From an uncultured Clostridia bacterium (GTDB lineage: Bacteria; Bacillota; Clostridia; TANB77; CAG-508): DNA of 48,883 nt. The translations under genes and the position numbers were made by a program. The DNA lies in contig CAQIBN010000001.1 in the NCBI GenBank assembly GCA_948805675.1, forward strand, positions 1 through 48,883, in the 5' to 3' direction. The notes under the pieces were generated by a model, which saw only the letters and a list, made by a program, of their open reading frames with translations, ran no database searches and was not told the origin of the DNA. Below, piece by piece: positions 8,580 to 19,204 of this stretch (position 1 is its first letter; each line of letters starts with the position of its first letter).

Positions 8580-9638
8580 ATGAAAAAGGAATATATAATA
8601 CCAATTTTTGTACCACATTTGGGATGTCCAAATAGTTGTACATTTTGCAATCAAAAGACTATTAGTGGGCAATCAAAGCAGGTAACTGCTAAAGATGTAA
8701 GAGATACAATAGAATATTATTTGAGTAATTTTAAAGATAATAATAAATATGTAGAGGTTGCGTTTTTTGGAGGCAGTTTTACAGGAATTGAAGAAGAAGT
8801 TCAAGAAGAACTATTGCAAGCAGCTTTTGAATATATCAAGCAAAAAAAGGTGAATAGTATTCGTATTTCTACTAGGCCTGATTATATTAATAAGAAAATA
8901 TTAAAAAGATTAAAGAAATATAAAGTGAAAACAATCGAGCTTGGAGTGCAATCAACCAATAATTATATATTATCGAGATGTCAAAGAGGACATACTTTTG
9001 AAGAAGTAAAAAAAGCATCTAAATTAATTAGAAGAAAACGATTTGTTCTAGGACATCAAATGATGGTTGGATTACCTGAAAGTACAAAATTAGATGAAAT
9101 AAATACTACTAAGTCATTAATAAAATTAAAACCTAAAATAGTTAGAATTTATCCAGTCTTAGTTATTAAAGGAACTAAATTAGAAGAGGAATATAAGAAT
9201 AATGAATATATTCCATTAACAGTTAATCAAGCTGTTGAGAGATGTAAGGATATAGTTTCGATGTTTAATAAAAAGAAAATAAAAGTTATACGTTTAGGTC
9301 TCCAAAATACAAATACAATTGATGAACCAGGCCATAAAGAAAGTGAAGTGGTAGCAGGGCCATATCATCCAGCTTTTAGGCAATTAGTAGAATCTAGTAT
9401 GTGGTATGATAGTATGCTTGAACATATTAAGCAATTTAATACAAAAGTAAAAGTTGTTGAAATTAGAGCAAATCCTATAAATATTAATAATATAATAGGA
9501 CATAAAAAAGAGAATATAAATAAATTAAATGAAATATATGATGTAGAAGTAAATGTTACTTCAGATGAATCTATAAGACCAGGAAATTTTAAAATTGATA
9601 TTTTAAAGACATATGAAGAGTGTATAGATTTAAAATAG
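8580..9638 (+). CDS. Elp3-like radical SAM protein (COG1243 type)
   Basis: A 352-residue radical SAM enzyme. The cluster motif is C-P-N-S-C-T-F-C-N (C-x4-C-x2-C) near residue 16; F-F-G-G-S-F-T-G follows as the SAM-binding GGE-like region, and E-L-G-V-Q-S is the Elp3-type motif. It lacks the GNAT domain of full Elp3. Genes of this type commonly sit between rnc and smc in Firmicutes, where the substrate is not established; a tRNA-modifying role is inferred from Elp3. Confidence 0.85.
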   Translation: MKKEYIIPIFVPHLGCPNSCTFCNQKTISGQSKQVTAKDVRDTIEYYLSNFKDNNKYVEVAFFGGSFTGIEEEVQEELLQAAFEYIKQKKVNSIRISTRPDYINKKILKRLKKYKVKTIELGVQSTNNYILSRCQRGHTFEEVKKASKLIRRKRFVLGHQMMVGLPESTKLDEINTTKSLIKLKPKIVRIYPVLVIKGTKLEEEYKNNEYIPLTVNQAVERCKDIVSMFNKKKIKVIRLGLQNTNTIDEPGHKESEVVAGPYHPAFRQLVESSMWYDSMLEHIKQFNTKVKVVEIRANPININNIIGHKKENINKLNEIYDVEVNVTSDESIRPGNFKIDILKTYEECIDLK

Positions 9639-9641
9639 TAT

Positions 9642-9684
9642 AAAATCACCTATATATGCAAATAATTGTATTATAGGTGATTTT
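9642..9684 (+). promoter_or_regulatory. Hairpin: terminator for the upstream gene that buries the yitT ribosome binding site
   Basis: A perfect 13-bp inverted repeat (AAAATCACCTATA at 9642-9654 with TATAGGTGATTTT at 9672-9684). The right arm contains AGGTG, the only ribosome binding site of yitT, and ends on the base before its ATG. Confidence 0.65.
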
Positions 9685-10555
9685 ATGAAGTATACAAGGA
9701 TAAAAAGAAAGTTATTATTAAAAAAATATATAATAGAGTTTATACAAATTAGTATAGGCTGTTTTATTATGGCAATAAGTACATCATTTTTCCTATTGCC
9801 AAATCAATTATCTACTGGAGGGTTTGCTGGAATTTCTACTATAGCATATTATATATTTAAAGTGCCTTTAGGAACTACTATGTTAATATTAAATATACCA
9901 TTATTAGTTCTGGGCCTTTTTAGAATTGGAAAGGAGTTTCTAGTTAAGTCTTTACTTGGAACTGTATTATTGTCTGTTTTTATAGATTGGTTGGATAAAT
10001 ATGAAGCTTTTACACAAGATAGATTACTTGCTTGTATTTATGGTGGAGTTCTTATGGGATTTGGAACTGCTATTATTTTGAGAGTATTTGCTTCTACAGG
10101 AGGAACTGATTTACTTTCATATATTATTAAATCATATAAAAAACATTTTCAGACTAGTAATTTAATTATGATTATTGATATTGCAATTGTAACACTTAAT
10201 GTAATTGTTTTTAAGGAAGTAGAAATTGGATTATATTCTGCAATTGCAATATATCTAATGGGAAAAATGATAGATATTATCTTTGAAGGAGTTTCGTTTA
10301 CTAAAATGATGTTTATTATTTCTCCAAAATATAAAGAGATTGCAGACAAAATTAGTAAAAAAGTAAATAGAGGTAGTACTGGAATTTATGCTAAAGGAAT
10401 GTTTAAACAAGATGAAAAGATGATGTTATTTTGTGTTGGTTCGAGAAGTGAAGTTATAAAAATAAAAGAGATAGCAACTCGGGATTGATAAGAAAGCTTT
10501 TATTGTTATTGGTAATGCAAGAGAAACTTGGGGGAAAGGGTTTAAGAGAGGATGA
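9685..10555 (+). CDS. YitT family membrane protein, DUF2179 C-terminus (+1 shift at CGG 10480)
   Basis: Multi-pass membrane protein with about five to six helices (from residue 12) followed by a cytoplasmic DUF2179 domain. Families of this kind are common in Firmicutes; the transported or sensed molecule is unknown. In-frame CGG at 10480-10482 leaves only Asp and a stop. With the C skipped the reading continues A-T-G-I-D-K-K-A-F-I-V-I to TGA at 10553, giving the usual DUF2179 end I-D-x-K-A-F-I and 289 residues. The unshifted reading lacks the last 24 residues, so this site is easily overlooked. The start codon follows the hairpin directly. Confidence 0.85.
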
Positions 10556-10642
10556 ATAGTATTTTATAATATTAATAAACATTAACAATCATAAAAATAT
10601 AGATTTAAAATTTAACTATAAATTATAAGAATAAACATTTTA

Positions 10643-10692
10643 CTAAAAAATAAAAGAGGTTTTAATACAGCAGTATATTAAGTCTCTTTTAT
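10643..10692 (+). terminator. Terminator in the yitT/glycosylase spacer
   Basis: AAAAGAG with CTCTTTT flanking an internal stretch, then a long T run ending at about 10697. Confidence 0.6.
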
Positions 10693-10811
10693 TTTTTTCT
10701 AAACTAATTTTATGTATCTTTCAAAGAAACCTACTTTATTTTTATAACTTCATATGATAAAATTTAGATAGAAATTATAAAAAGTAATAATGAAAGGGTA
10801 ACTTATAAAAT

Positions 10812-11678
10812 ATGAAAGAGCAAGAAGTTGTATTAAAAAATATAGATGCATTTGACCCAGTACATATATTTGAATGTGGTCAATGTTTTAGGTGGGATAA
10901 AAATGTTGATGGAAGTTATACAGGAGTTTTTGGAGATTGTGTAGCAAATGTAAAAAAAGAAGATAATAATATAATTATTAGAGGAGTTAGTAATGGTAAT
11001 TTAGAAAAAAAGGTGCATAATTATTTTGATTTAGATAGAGATTATAATAATATTAAATTAGAATTATCTAAAATAGATGAACCATTAAAAAATAGTATAA
11101 AATATGGAGAAGGAATTAGATTATTAAATCAAGACTTATGGGAAACAATTATTTCTTTTATTATATCTGCAAATAATAATATTCCAAGAATTAAGGGAAT
11201 TATAAAAAGAATTTGCGAAAAATATGGGAATGAAATAAATTGGAATAAACAAAAATATTATACTTTTCCAAGCCCAGAAGAACTTTCAAAAGCAAGTGTT
11301 GAAGATTTAAGAAAGCTCGGACTTGGCTTTAGGGATGTTAGAGTATATGAAACAACAAGAATGATAAAAGATAAAAAGCCAGATTTGGATGAATTACATA
11401 AAGAACAAGATAGTATGAATGTGCGTGAACAATTACTTAATCTTTCTGGTGTTGGCCCTAAAGTTGCAGATTGCATTTTGCTTTTTTCTACATTAAAGAG
11501 ATTGGAAGTCTTTCCAATAGATGTATGGGTTAGAAGAGTAATGAATGAACTATATATAAAAAATGAAGATGAGAATAAAGTAAGTAAAAAATTAATAGAA
11601 AATTTGGCTAAAGAAAAGTATGGAGATTTAGCTGGGATTGCACAACAATATCTATTTTATTGGAAAAGAGAAGCGTGA
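10812..11678 (+). CDS. 8-oxoguanine DNA glycosylase/AP lyase, OGG1 type
   Basis: A 288-residue base-excision repair enzyme of the HhH-GPD superfamily. The N-terminal OGG domain has F-E-C-G-Q-C-F-R-W. The helix-hairpin-helix is L-S-G-V-G-P-K-V-A-D-C, whose Lys is the expected Schiff-base residue, and the catalytic Asp is in F-P-I-D-V-W-V-R-R. Its only CGG triplet is out of frame (CTC GGA, about 11318) and the reading frame stays open there. A monocistronic unit with a weak GAAAGGG ribosome binding site. Confidence 0.9.
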   Translation: MKEQEVVLKNIDAFDPVHIFECGQCFRWDKNVDGSYTGVFGDCVANVKKEDNNIIIRGVSNGNLEKKVHNYFDLDRDYNNIKLELSKIDEPLKNSIKYGEGIRLLNQDLWETIISFIISANNNIPRIKGIIKRICEKYGNEINWNKQKYYTFPSPEELSKASVEDLRKLGLGFRDVRVYETTRMIKDKKPDLDELHKEQDSMNVREQLLNLSGVGPKVADCILLFSTLKRLEVFPIDVWVRRVMNELYIKNEDENKVSKKLIENLAKEKYGDLAGIAQQYLFYWKREA

Positions 11679-11966
11679 TTTTAAAGTATACATAATATAA
11701 TGTATTTAAGATAGTATAATTTGTTAAGTTAAAATATAAGTAATAATTAACTACTTATAAAATTATAGTGATTGATAATATACATGAATTATATAATAGA
11801 ATTATTGTACTGATAGAAAATGCAAAAATTCTATTACAACAAAAAAGAAATATATAGAATGAATAATAGTTAGATTTTATCAACAATCTTTTACAAAATA
11901 AAAAAGATGATGTGATTTTTAAGTTCTACTTAGGTTTTCTCTTAATATATGAAAAAAGGAGTACAT

Positions 11967-14900
11967 ATGAGTCTAAGGTTAATTTATGGAAGGTCAGGTA
12001 CAGGAAAAAGTAGTTATATGTACCAAGAAATAAAAAATAGAATTAATAAAGAAAAGAAAATATATATTATTACACCAGAGCAATTTTCTTTTACAGCAGA
12101 AAGAAAGCTTATGGATAGTATAGGGACTGGCTCTGTAATAAATACAGAAGTCCTTACTTTTGGGCGTATGGCTTATAGAGTGATTCGGAGAGACTGGTGG
12201 AGGAGCACATAAAACCAATTTATCTAAATGTGGTAAAGCTATGCTTATATATAGTATTTTAATGAATGAAAAAAAGAAGCTTAAATTTTTAGGTAAGTCT
12301 GATGAAAACATAGAGCTAATAGGTACACAAATTACAGAGTTTAAAAAACATGGAATAAGTGTAGATATGTTCAGACAAGAAATAGATAATACTAATGATA
12401 AGTATCTAAAATGTAAAATGCAAGATATGTTATTAATATATGAAAGATTTCAAAATAATTTAAAAGATAAATACATAGATGAAAATGATGTTTTAACTAT
12501 CCTTTCTGAAAAAATAGAAGAAACAAACTTTTTTAATGATACAGTTATTTATATAGATGAGTTTGTAGGATTTACCAAACAAGAATATGATATTATAAGA
12601 AAATTATTAAAACTTACTAAACAAATTAATATAACTGTATGTAGTGATAGTTTAAATTTAGATAAAAAACCAGAAGTTGATATTTTTTATTCTAATAAAC
12701 AAACAGTAGAAAGACTTATAGATATAGCAAGAAATGAAGATATAAACTTAGAGAATCCTGTATTTATAGAAAATAAATTTCCTAGATTTAAAACAAAAGA
12801 ATTATTACATATAGAACAAAATCTGTATAATATAAAACAAAAAAAATATGAATTAGAGCCAAATGATATATCTATATTTTTAGCAAATAATCAATATTCA
12901 GAAATAGAGTATATTGCTTCTAGAATTGTAAAATTAGTAAAAGAAGAAGGTTTTAGATATAAAGATATATCAATTATAACTAAGAGTTTAGATAATTATT
13001 CTAATTTATGCAAAGCTATTTTTAATAAATATAATATACCTATATTTATAGATGAGAAGAAAGATTTAAGTGATAATATTTTAGTTAAATATATTTTATC
13101 TTTATTAGATATATTTTCAAAAAATTGGTCACATGAATCAGTTTTTAATTATATTAAAAGTGGATTTATAGAGATAGAGCCAGAAGAAATTTATGAATTA
13201 GAAAATTATTGCTTAAAGTGGGGAATAAAACAAAGTAAATGGTATAAATCAGAATGGAACTTTTATGATGATAATGATAAAAATATGGATAAAGTAAAAA
13301 GAATGGAAGCTTTAAGAAAAATAATTGTAGTACCTTTATTAGAGTTAAAGAATGAAACAAATTCTTCTAAAGATGTTAGAACAATAACAAGATGTATATA
13401 TGAATTTTTAATAAAAAATAAAATAGATGAGAAATTAGAAAATAAAATTAAAGACAAATTAGAAGAAGGTTATAATGAATTAGCATCAGAATATAAGACA
13501 AGTTTTAAAGTTTTGATTGATGTATTAGATGAAATTGTACTTATATTTGGAGATGATAAAATTACTTTTGATAAATATATGCAAGTTTTAAAAATAGGAT
13601 TACGGTAATAGTGGTCTTGGGAAAATACCTGCTTCTTCAGATCAAGTAATTATAGGTGATGTAGACAGGTCTAGAAGTCATAAAGTAAAAGCTATTTTTA
13701 TTATAGGTTTAAATGATGGTATGTTTCCAAGTATTAATAGAAATGAAGGGTATTTTAATGATAAGGATAGGGAGGTTTTTAAGTATAATGGAATAGAGCT
13801 TGCAAAAGGTACTTTAGATAGGTTATTTGAAGATAATTTTAATATATATAAAGCTTTTACTACTGCTGAAGAAAAACTTTATTTATCATATGCTTCATCA
13901 GATTCAGAAGGAAAGTCACTTAGAGCTTCTATTCTAATTTCTAAAATTAAAAGATTATTTCCAAATATAAAAGAGAAGAGTGATATTGTAGAAAAGGAAC
14001 TTGAAATAGCAAATGAGAATATAGCATTTGAGGGGTTATTAAATAATTTAAGTAAATTGAAAGATGGAGAGGAAATAGAAGAATATTGGTATACTGTTTT
14101 TGCATATTTTTATAATCAAGAAAATTGGAAGTTTAAATTAGAAAATAGTATAAATGGAATATATTTTACTAATATACCTTCTAATATTAGTAAAGAAAAT
14201 ATTGAAAAGTTATATGGAAATGTATTAAAAACAAGTATATCAAGATTAGAACAATATAGAGCTTGTCCTTTTTCATATTATCTTAAATACGGATTAAAGA
14301 TATCAGAAAAGAATACTTTAAAATTGAGTTCTATAGATACAGGTTCATTTATGCATGAAGTTATAGATAGTTTTTTTAATGAATTGAAGCGGTATGTCTA
14401 TAAATATAAGAAATATTACAGATGAAGAAATAGAAAGAATTATTGAAGAGATTGTAAATGATAAATTAAATTTGAATAAGAATTATATTTTTTCTAGTAC
14501 ACCTAGATATAAAGTATTAGCACAAAGACTAAAAAGAGTTGTTTTAAAATCTATGAAATATATTATAGAAAGTCTAAAATATAGTGATTTTGATGTATTA
14601 GGAAATGAAATTGAATTTAAAGAAGGAAAAGATTATGAACCAATAACTATTTCTTTAGATAGTGGAAAAAAAGTACAAGTAACTGGAAAAATAGATAGGA
14701 TAGATATTGGAAGATTGGGTAAAGATAAATATATTCGTATTATAGATTACAAATCTTCTGTAAAACATATTGATTTAAATGAGGTTTATGCAGGGCTTCA
14801 GATTCAATTACTTACATATCTTGATGCAGTTTGTGAGGAGGAAAATGTATTACCAGCAGGAGTATTGTATTTTAATTTAATAGATCCTATTATTAAGTCT

Positions 14901-15338
14901 AATAAAAATTTGAGTAAAGAGGAAATCGAAGATGAAATAAGAAAAAAATTTAAAATGCAAGGGCTTATTCTTGCAGATGTAGAAGTTGTAAAAATGATGG
15001 ATAAACGTTTAGAAAAGGGCTCATCGAATATAGTTCCTGCATATTTAGATAAAGAAGGTAATTTAAGTAATTCAAGGTCTAACACAGTTACAAGGGCTCA
15101 GTTTGAATATTTGCAAAAATATATGAATACAATAATTAAACAGATATCAGAAGAGATTTTGAAAGGGCAAATTGATTTAAAACCTTATTATAATGTGAAA
15201 AGTAAGAAGACTCCTTGTGAATATTGCGAGTATAAGGCTATATGTAATTTTAATAAATGTGGACTTAAAAATGATTATAGATATATAGGAAATATTGATA
15301 AGCAGGTTGTACTTGAAATGATAAAAGAAGAAAGTTAG
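11967..15338 (+). CDS. addB: ATP-dependent nuclease subunit B, AddB (three +1 shifts at CGG 12186, 13603, 14390)
   Basis: AddB works with AddA in double-strand break resection. The N-terminus Y-G-R-S-G-T-G-K-S is the Walker A motif, and ATG 11967 is chosen because AAAAGGAGT lies upstream. C-terminally, R-A-C-P-F-S-Y-Y-L-K-Y-G plus C-E-Y-C-E-Y-K-A-I-C supply the four Cys of the Fe-S cluster, and R-I-I-D-Y-K-S is the nuclease motif. Three in-frame CGG codons break the gene into four pieces; skipping each C gives V-I-G-E-T-G-G-G-A-H-K, G-L-G-N-S-G-L-G-K-I-P and E-L-K-G-M-S-I-N-I-R, and one protein of 1122 residues, normal for AddB. No addA follows; it must be elsewhere if present. Confidence 0.92.
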
Positions 15339-15350
15339 ATTTTATGATAA

Positions 15351-15384
15351 AGGCTACTCTTAAATAAAAGAGTAGCCTTTTTTT
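15351..15384. terminator. Bidirectional terminator between addB and the minus-strand gene
   Basis: AAAGGCTACTCTT paired with AAGAGTAGCCTTTTT, with T runs in both directions, separates two convergent genes. Confidence 0.85.
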
Positions 15385-15386
15385 GC

Positions 15387-15743
15387 TTATGATGAAGATC
15401 CTACTTGATGAGCAGAAATTTCAGCATTAGAATTAAGTGTAAGCGTTACATTTGACATGTCCATATTAAAGTCTTTTGTAAAATGTTCCGAAGTTTGTTT
15501 ATTATTATCCAATATAGTAGTTACAAAAACTACCATATGACCATTAGGAAATAGTTTAATTTTAAAAGTTTTTTTCATATTTCCTTTATTAAATGACTTT
15601 GTACAAGTAATAAATCTTGGGGATATCCTACATGTCCAATGTTTTGTAGTCAAGTTGTTTTTATCCATTTTTATAGGCGATGGACCTTGACATGACTTGA
15701 AACTCCAATTTCGGATGTGAATAATTAACCGTTTGCCAGCCAT
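15387..15743 (-). CDS. Unrecognised 118-residue protein with in-frame CGG at codon 5
   Basis: I do not recognise a family. The protein is basic at the N-terminus, with a predicted beta-rich C-terminal half and a Ser-rich end; no signal peptide or membrane helix is evident. A GGAAAGGTG ribosome binding site precedes the ATG and a terminator follows, so it looks like a genuine monocistronic gene. The fifth codon is CGG (15729-15731, minus strand). If this organism shifts +1 at CGG as in its conserved genes, the product is Met-Ala-Gly-Lys-Gly and stop. Codon use (CGA, GGC, TGC) is less AT-biased than the neighbours, consistent with recent transfer. Confidence 0.55.
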   Translation of the reverse strand: MAGKRLIIHIRNWSFKSCQGPSPIKMDKNNLTTKHWTCRISPRFITCTKSFNKGNMKKTFKIKLFPNGHMVVFVTTILDNNKQTSEHFTKDFNMDMSNVTLTLNSNAEISAHQVGSSS

Positions 15744-15948
15744 AACTAATATACACCTTTCCCTACTCGCTTTAAATAAGCTTTTGTTCTCAAATATATG
15801 AGCTTTTGAATTATGACAATATTATATACATTATGTAAGCATATGTCAATGTAAGAAAATGTATGTACAAGATAAATTATTAAATCATCCTTGTATTTTT
15901 TATTTGTTTTTGATAATATAATTGGAATAGAAAGAAGGATAAATGTGT

Positions 15949-17046
15949 ATGAGAAATAGTTTTTTAGAAGTTGATGTAAATGCAGTATCCTACAATATTT
16001 CACAAATAAGAGATTTTGTAGGTAAAGAAGTAGAGGTAATGCCAGTAATTAAGGCTAATGGTTATGGACTTGGAATGCTTAATTTGAAACCTGCTATAGA
16101 AGAAAACAAAATTAAGAAAATAGCTGTAGCAATTGTTGATGAAGCTATAACTTTAAGAGAGAATGGATTTAATCAAGATATTATTATATTAAATGAGTTA
16201 TTATTAGATGAGGCAAAACAAATTGTAGAATATAATTTGACTCCAGGAATATCTGTATATGAAATAGCAGAAAATATTAACTTTTTTGCTAAAGAAGCGG
16301 GAAAAATAATAAATGTTCATATAGAAGTAGATACTGGTATGGGAAGAGTAGGATTAAAGCCACAAGATGTTTTAGAGTTTGTAAATAAAGTATCAAAACT
16401 AAAAAATATCTATATAGAAGGGATATATACTCACTTTTCATCAGCTGATAGTAATACAGAATATACAAATAAACAATTAGAATTGTTTAATAAGGTGTTA
16501 TTGAATTTAGAAGAAAACGGATTTGATATAAAATATAAGCATGTAGCTGGAAGTAGCGGAATTATAGAATTTAAAAATTCACATTATAATATGGTAAGAC
16601 CTGGTTTAATAATTTATGGATACTATCCAAATATCAATATGAAAGAAAAACTGTATTTAAAACAAACTACAAAATTAAAATCAAATGTGGTGTTTGTTAA
16701 AGAAGTTCCTACTAAAACAGCTATTAGTTATTCTAGAAGTTATATAACAGATAAAAAAACTAAAATAGCAACTATTCCAATTGGTTATGCAGATGGAATA
16801 AGAAGAAGTTTATCTAATATAGGTAGAGTTTATATAAATGGGAAATATGCTAATATTGTTGGAAATATTTGTATGGATAACTTTATGGTAGATGTTACAG
16901 AAATAGAAAATGTTAAAGTTGGTGATGAAGTGATTTTATGGGATAATGAACATATAACAGTAGAAGAAATTGCAGAAAAAAGTGGTACAATTAACTATGA
17001 AATTTTATGTGATATTTCAAATAGAATACCAAGAAGGTATGTGTGA
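15949..17046 (+). CDS. alr: Alanine racemase
   Basis: PLP enzyme of about 365 residues that makes D-alanine for peptidoglycan. The PLP-lysine motif P-V-I-K-A-N-G-Y-G-L-G is near residue 34, V-D-T-G-M-G-R-V-G and R-P-G-L-I-I-Y-G-Y-Y follow, and G-N-I-C-M-D-N-F-M is the C-terminal signature. ATG 15949 fits the AGAAGGA ribosome binding site better than ATG 15943, which is only 3-4 nt from it. Confidence 0.95.
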   Translation: MRNSFLEVDVNAVSYNISQIRDFVGKEVEVMPVIKANGYGLGMLNLKPAIEENKIKKIAVAIVDEAITLRENGFNQDIIILNELLLDEAKQIVEYNLTPGISVYEIAENINFFAKEAGKIINVHIEVDTGMGRVGLKPQDVLEFVNKVSKLKNIYIEGIYTHFSSADSNTEYTNKQLELFNKVLLNLEENGFDIKYKHVAGSSGIIEFKNSHYNMVRPGLIIYGYYPNINMKEKLYLKQTTKLKSNVVFVKEVPTKTAISYSRSYITDKKTKIATIPIGYADGIRRSLSNIGRVYINGKYANIVGNICMDNFMVDVTEIENVKVGDEVILWDNEHITVEEIAEKSGTINYEILCDISNRIPRRYV

Positions 17047-17203
17047 TGAAGAAAACTGAAAGTAAAATACTATGAGGTAAGTTGAAAATTAATATTTATG
17101 TGATATTATTAAATTTGAGAAATAATAATTTTTAATTTATATAAAGATACTTGTTATTTGTAGTATATATTTATTAAAAACAAGAAAGGAATGAAAGTTA
17201 AGT

Positions 17204-18010
17204 ATGAAAGATTTATCAAATGAAAATGTAATACATGTAAATAAAAATGGTGTGGAATATTTACAATTTAGAAAATTATTACAGTATAAAGATAATATAT
17301 CTCATTGCTTTACATTAAAGGATTTAAGTTTTGGTGATAATTCAAACTTTTATAATATAAAAGATAATGTTTTAGAAGACTATAATAAGATTACAAATGA
17401 ACTACAGCTAGATATTAAAAATATTGTTAGACCATTTCAAACACATACTAATTTTGTTAAAAATGTTACAAATGAAAAAGGTATTTTTATAGATGAATTA
17501 AAAAATATAGATGGATTACTAACAGATAGAAAAGATGAAATTTTATCTTTGACTTTTGCTGATTGTACTCCTATATATTTATATGATAAAAAAAAGAATG
17601 TAATTGGAAATATACATTCTGGTTGGAAAGGAACATTAAATAAAATAGGAAAATTGGCAGTAAAGCAAATGATTAGAGATTATGGTTGTAATCCACAAGA
17701 TATAATTTGTTGTATAGGGCCAACAATTAGGAAATGTCATTTTGAAGTGGATGAAGATGTAAAAGATATGTTTTATGAAGCTTTTAATAATATAAATATT
17801 ATTAGTCTTGGAAAAATAAAAGATGGAAAACAAAAATATTATATAGATACAGTACTTGCTAATATAAATATGATGAGAGAATTAGGATTAAAAAATGAAA
17901 ATATTATAGATAGTAAAATTTGTACAGTATGTAACTGTGATAAGATACATTCTTACAGAGTAGATAAAAATTTTGCTGGAAGAAATACAGCATTAATTAC
18001 AATTAAATAA
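17204..18010 (+). CDS. pgeF: Peptidoglycan editing factor PgeF (YfiH, laccase-like domain)
   Basis: A 268-residue multicopper-oxidase-fold (DUF152) protein. Metal/active-site motifs are P-F-Q-T-H, T-F-A-D-C-T-P and H-S-G-W-K-G-T, with the second Cys/His set C-I-G-P-T-I-R-K-C-H-F-E-V. Homologues remove misincorporated L-Ser from peptidoglycan precursors or act on purine nucleosides. The position behind alr fits a cell-wall role, though 157 bases separate them. GAAAGGAATG precedes the start. Confidence 0.9.
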   Translation: MKDLSNENVIHVNKNGVEYLQFRKLLQYKDNISHCFTLKDLSFGDNSNFYNIKDNVLEDYNKITNELQLDIKNIVRPFQTHTNFVKNVTNEKGIFIDELKNIDGLLTDRKDEILSLTFADCTPIYLYDKKKNVIGNIHSGWKGTLNKIGKLAVKQMIRDYGCNPQDIICCIGPTIRKCHFEVDEDVKDMFYEAFNNINIISLGKIKDGKQKYYIDTVLANINMMRELGLKNENIIDSKICTVCNCDKIHSYRVDKNFAGRNTALITIK

Positions 18011-18183
18011 TATATTTTATTTAAAAAGTTCTAGTGATTTATATTCTTTAAAATTAAGATAATGTAATCTAATTTGAAACTTAAATGTAAAAATATAATA
18101 ATAATTTAAGTGTATATGATAAATTTTAAACATTTAACAGTAATATAAATAATTATTTAAAAGTTCTTTTAGGAGGAAAAAAG

Positions 18184-18751
18184 ATGTTTGATAGTTGGGA
18201 AAAGTTAGAGGAATCTATTATAAATTGCAATAAGTGTAAATTGTGTAATAATAGAACCAATATTGTTTTTGGAGATGGAAATAAAGATGCAGATATTATG
18301 TTTATAGGAGAAGGACCACGGTGCAGATGAAGATAGGCATGGAATTCCTTTTGTTGGTAAAGCAGGTCAATTAATGAATAAAGCTTTTGACGGATTAGGA
18401 ATTAATAGAAGTAAAATATATATTGCTAATATTGTAAAGTGTAGACCACCAGCAAATCGTGTACCAGAACGAGATGAAGCAGATGCATGTTTAAATTACT
18501 TACGAAATCAGGTTATTTTAATAAAGCCTAAAATTATTATATTACTTGGAAGTACTGCTTTAAAAAACATATTAGGAAAGGATTATGGAATAACTTCTGC
18601 AAGAGGTAATTGGATGGAGCAAAAGGGTATTTTATATATGCCAACATGGCACCCAGCAGCATTATTAAGAGATGAGAATAAAAAGCTAGAATTTTGGCAA
18701 GATTTAAAAAAAGTGAGAGAAAAGGCACAAGAGATTGAATTAACTATTTAG
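18184..18751 (+). CDS. Family 4 (Fe-S) uracil-DNA glycosylase (+1 shift at CGG 18319)
   Basis: Removes uracil from DNA. AGGAGG lies upstream of ATG 18184. C-N-K-C-K-L-C provides the N-terminal cluster ligands, motif A is G-E-G-P-G-A-D-E-D, and the distal motif contains W-H-P-A-A. In-frame CGG at 18319-18321 falls inside motif A: the triplet reading gives G-E-G-P-R-C-R and a stop, whereas skipping the C gives G-E-G-P-G-A-D-E-D-R-H-G and a 188-residue protein. No enzyme can be made without the shift. Confidence 0.93.
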
Positions 18752-18982
18752 GAAAATTATCTATTTGTAAGAATTTATATATAAAATATTTAAAATGTTA
18801 AAAATTCATAAATATGTAAGTAGAATTTTTAAAAGAGAATTAGGGTATTATAGAAAATATTATATATTAGTATTTCATGATTTGGAATAAAATAGAATAT
18901 ATAAAATGTGTACAAATTCTTAAAATAGTATATGAAAATTATTGTAATAAAATAAATAAATATAAATTTATTTTTTATTAAA

Positions 18983-19014
18983 ATTAATCCGCACTAATAT
19001 AATTTTAGTGCGGA
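18983..19014 (-). terminator. Terminator of the small minus-strand gene
   Basis: CCGCACTAA/TTAGTGCGG stem, GC-richer than its surroundings, directly downstream of the gene ending at 19022. Confidence 0.7.
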
Positions 19015-19021
19015 AATTGAT

Positions 19022-19204
19022 TTAAGATTCTTCTATGAAAAATAAAATCGGAAAACTGTCCAATTTTAAAATTGTTTTTATACATCCTGTTATTTTATCA
19101 TATACCTCTTGGATTTCAGGTGGTAATTTTTTTTCAATTACCTCATTCCGAAAGTTTTCATGTCCAATGCTTTGATAGTATTGTAATAACAGGTCTATAT
19201 TCAT
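19022..19204 (-). CDS. Unrecognised 60-residue protein with in-frame CGG at codon 19
   Basis: A short soluble, mostly helical protein (starts M-N-I-D-L-L-L-Q-Y-Y) of no family I recognise. A perfect AGGAGG lies 6 nt before ATG and a GC-rich terminator follows, so translation is likely. CGG at 19148-19150 is codon 19; a +1 shift there gives GGA ATG AGG TAA, cutting the product at about 21 residues. It is flanked by AT-rich gene-free DNA and oriented against the + strand genes. Confidence 0.5.
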   Translation of the reverse strand: MNIDLLLQYYQSIGHENFRNEVIEKKLPPEIQEVYDKITGCIKTILKLDSFPILFFIEES

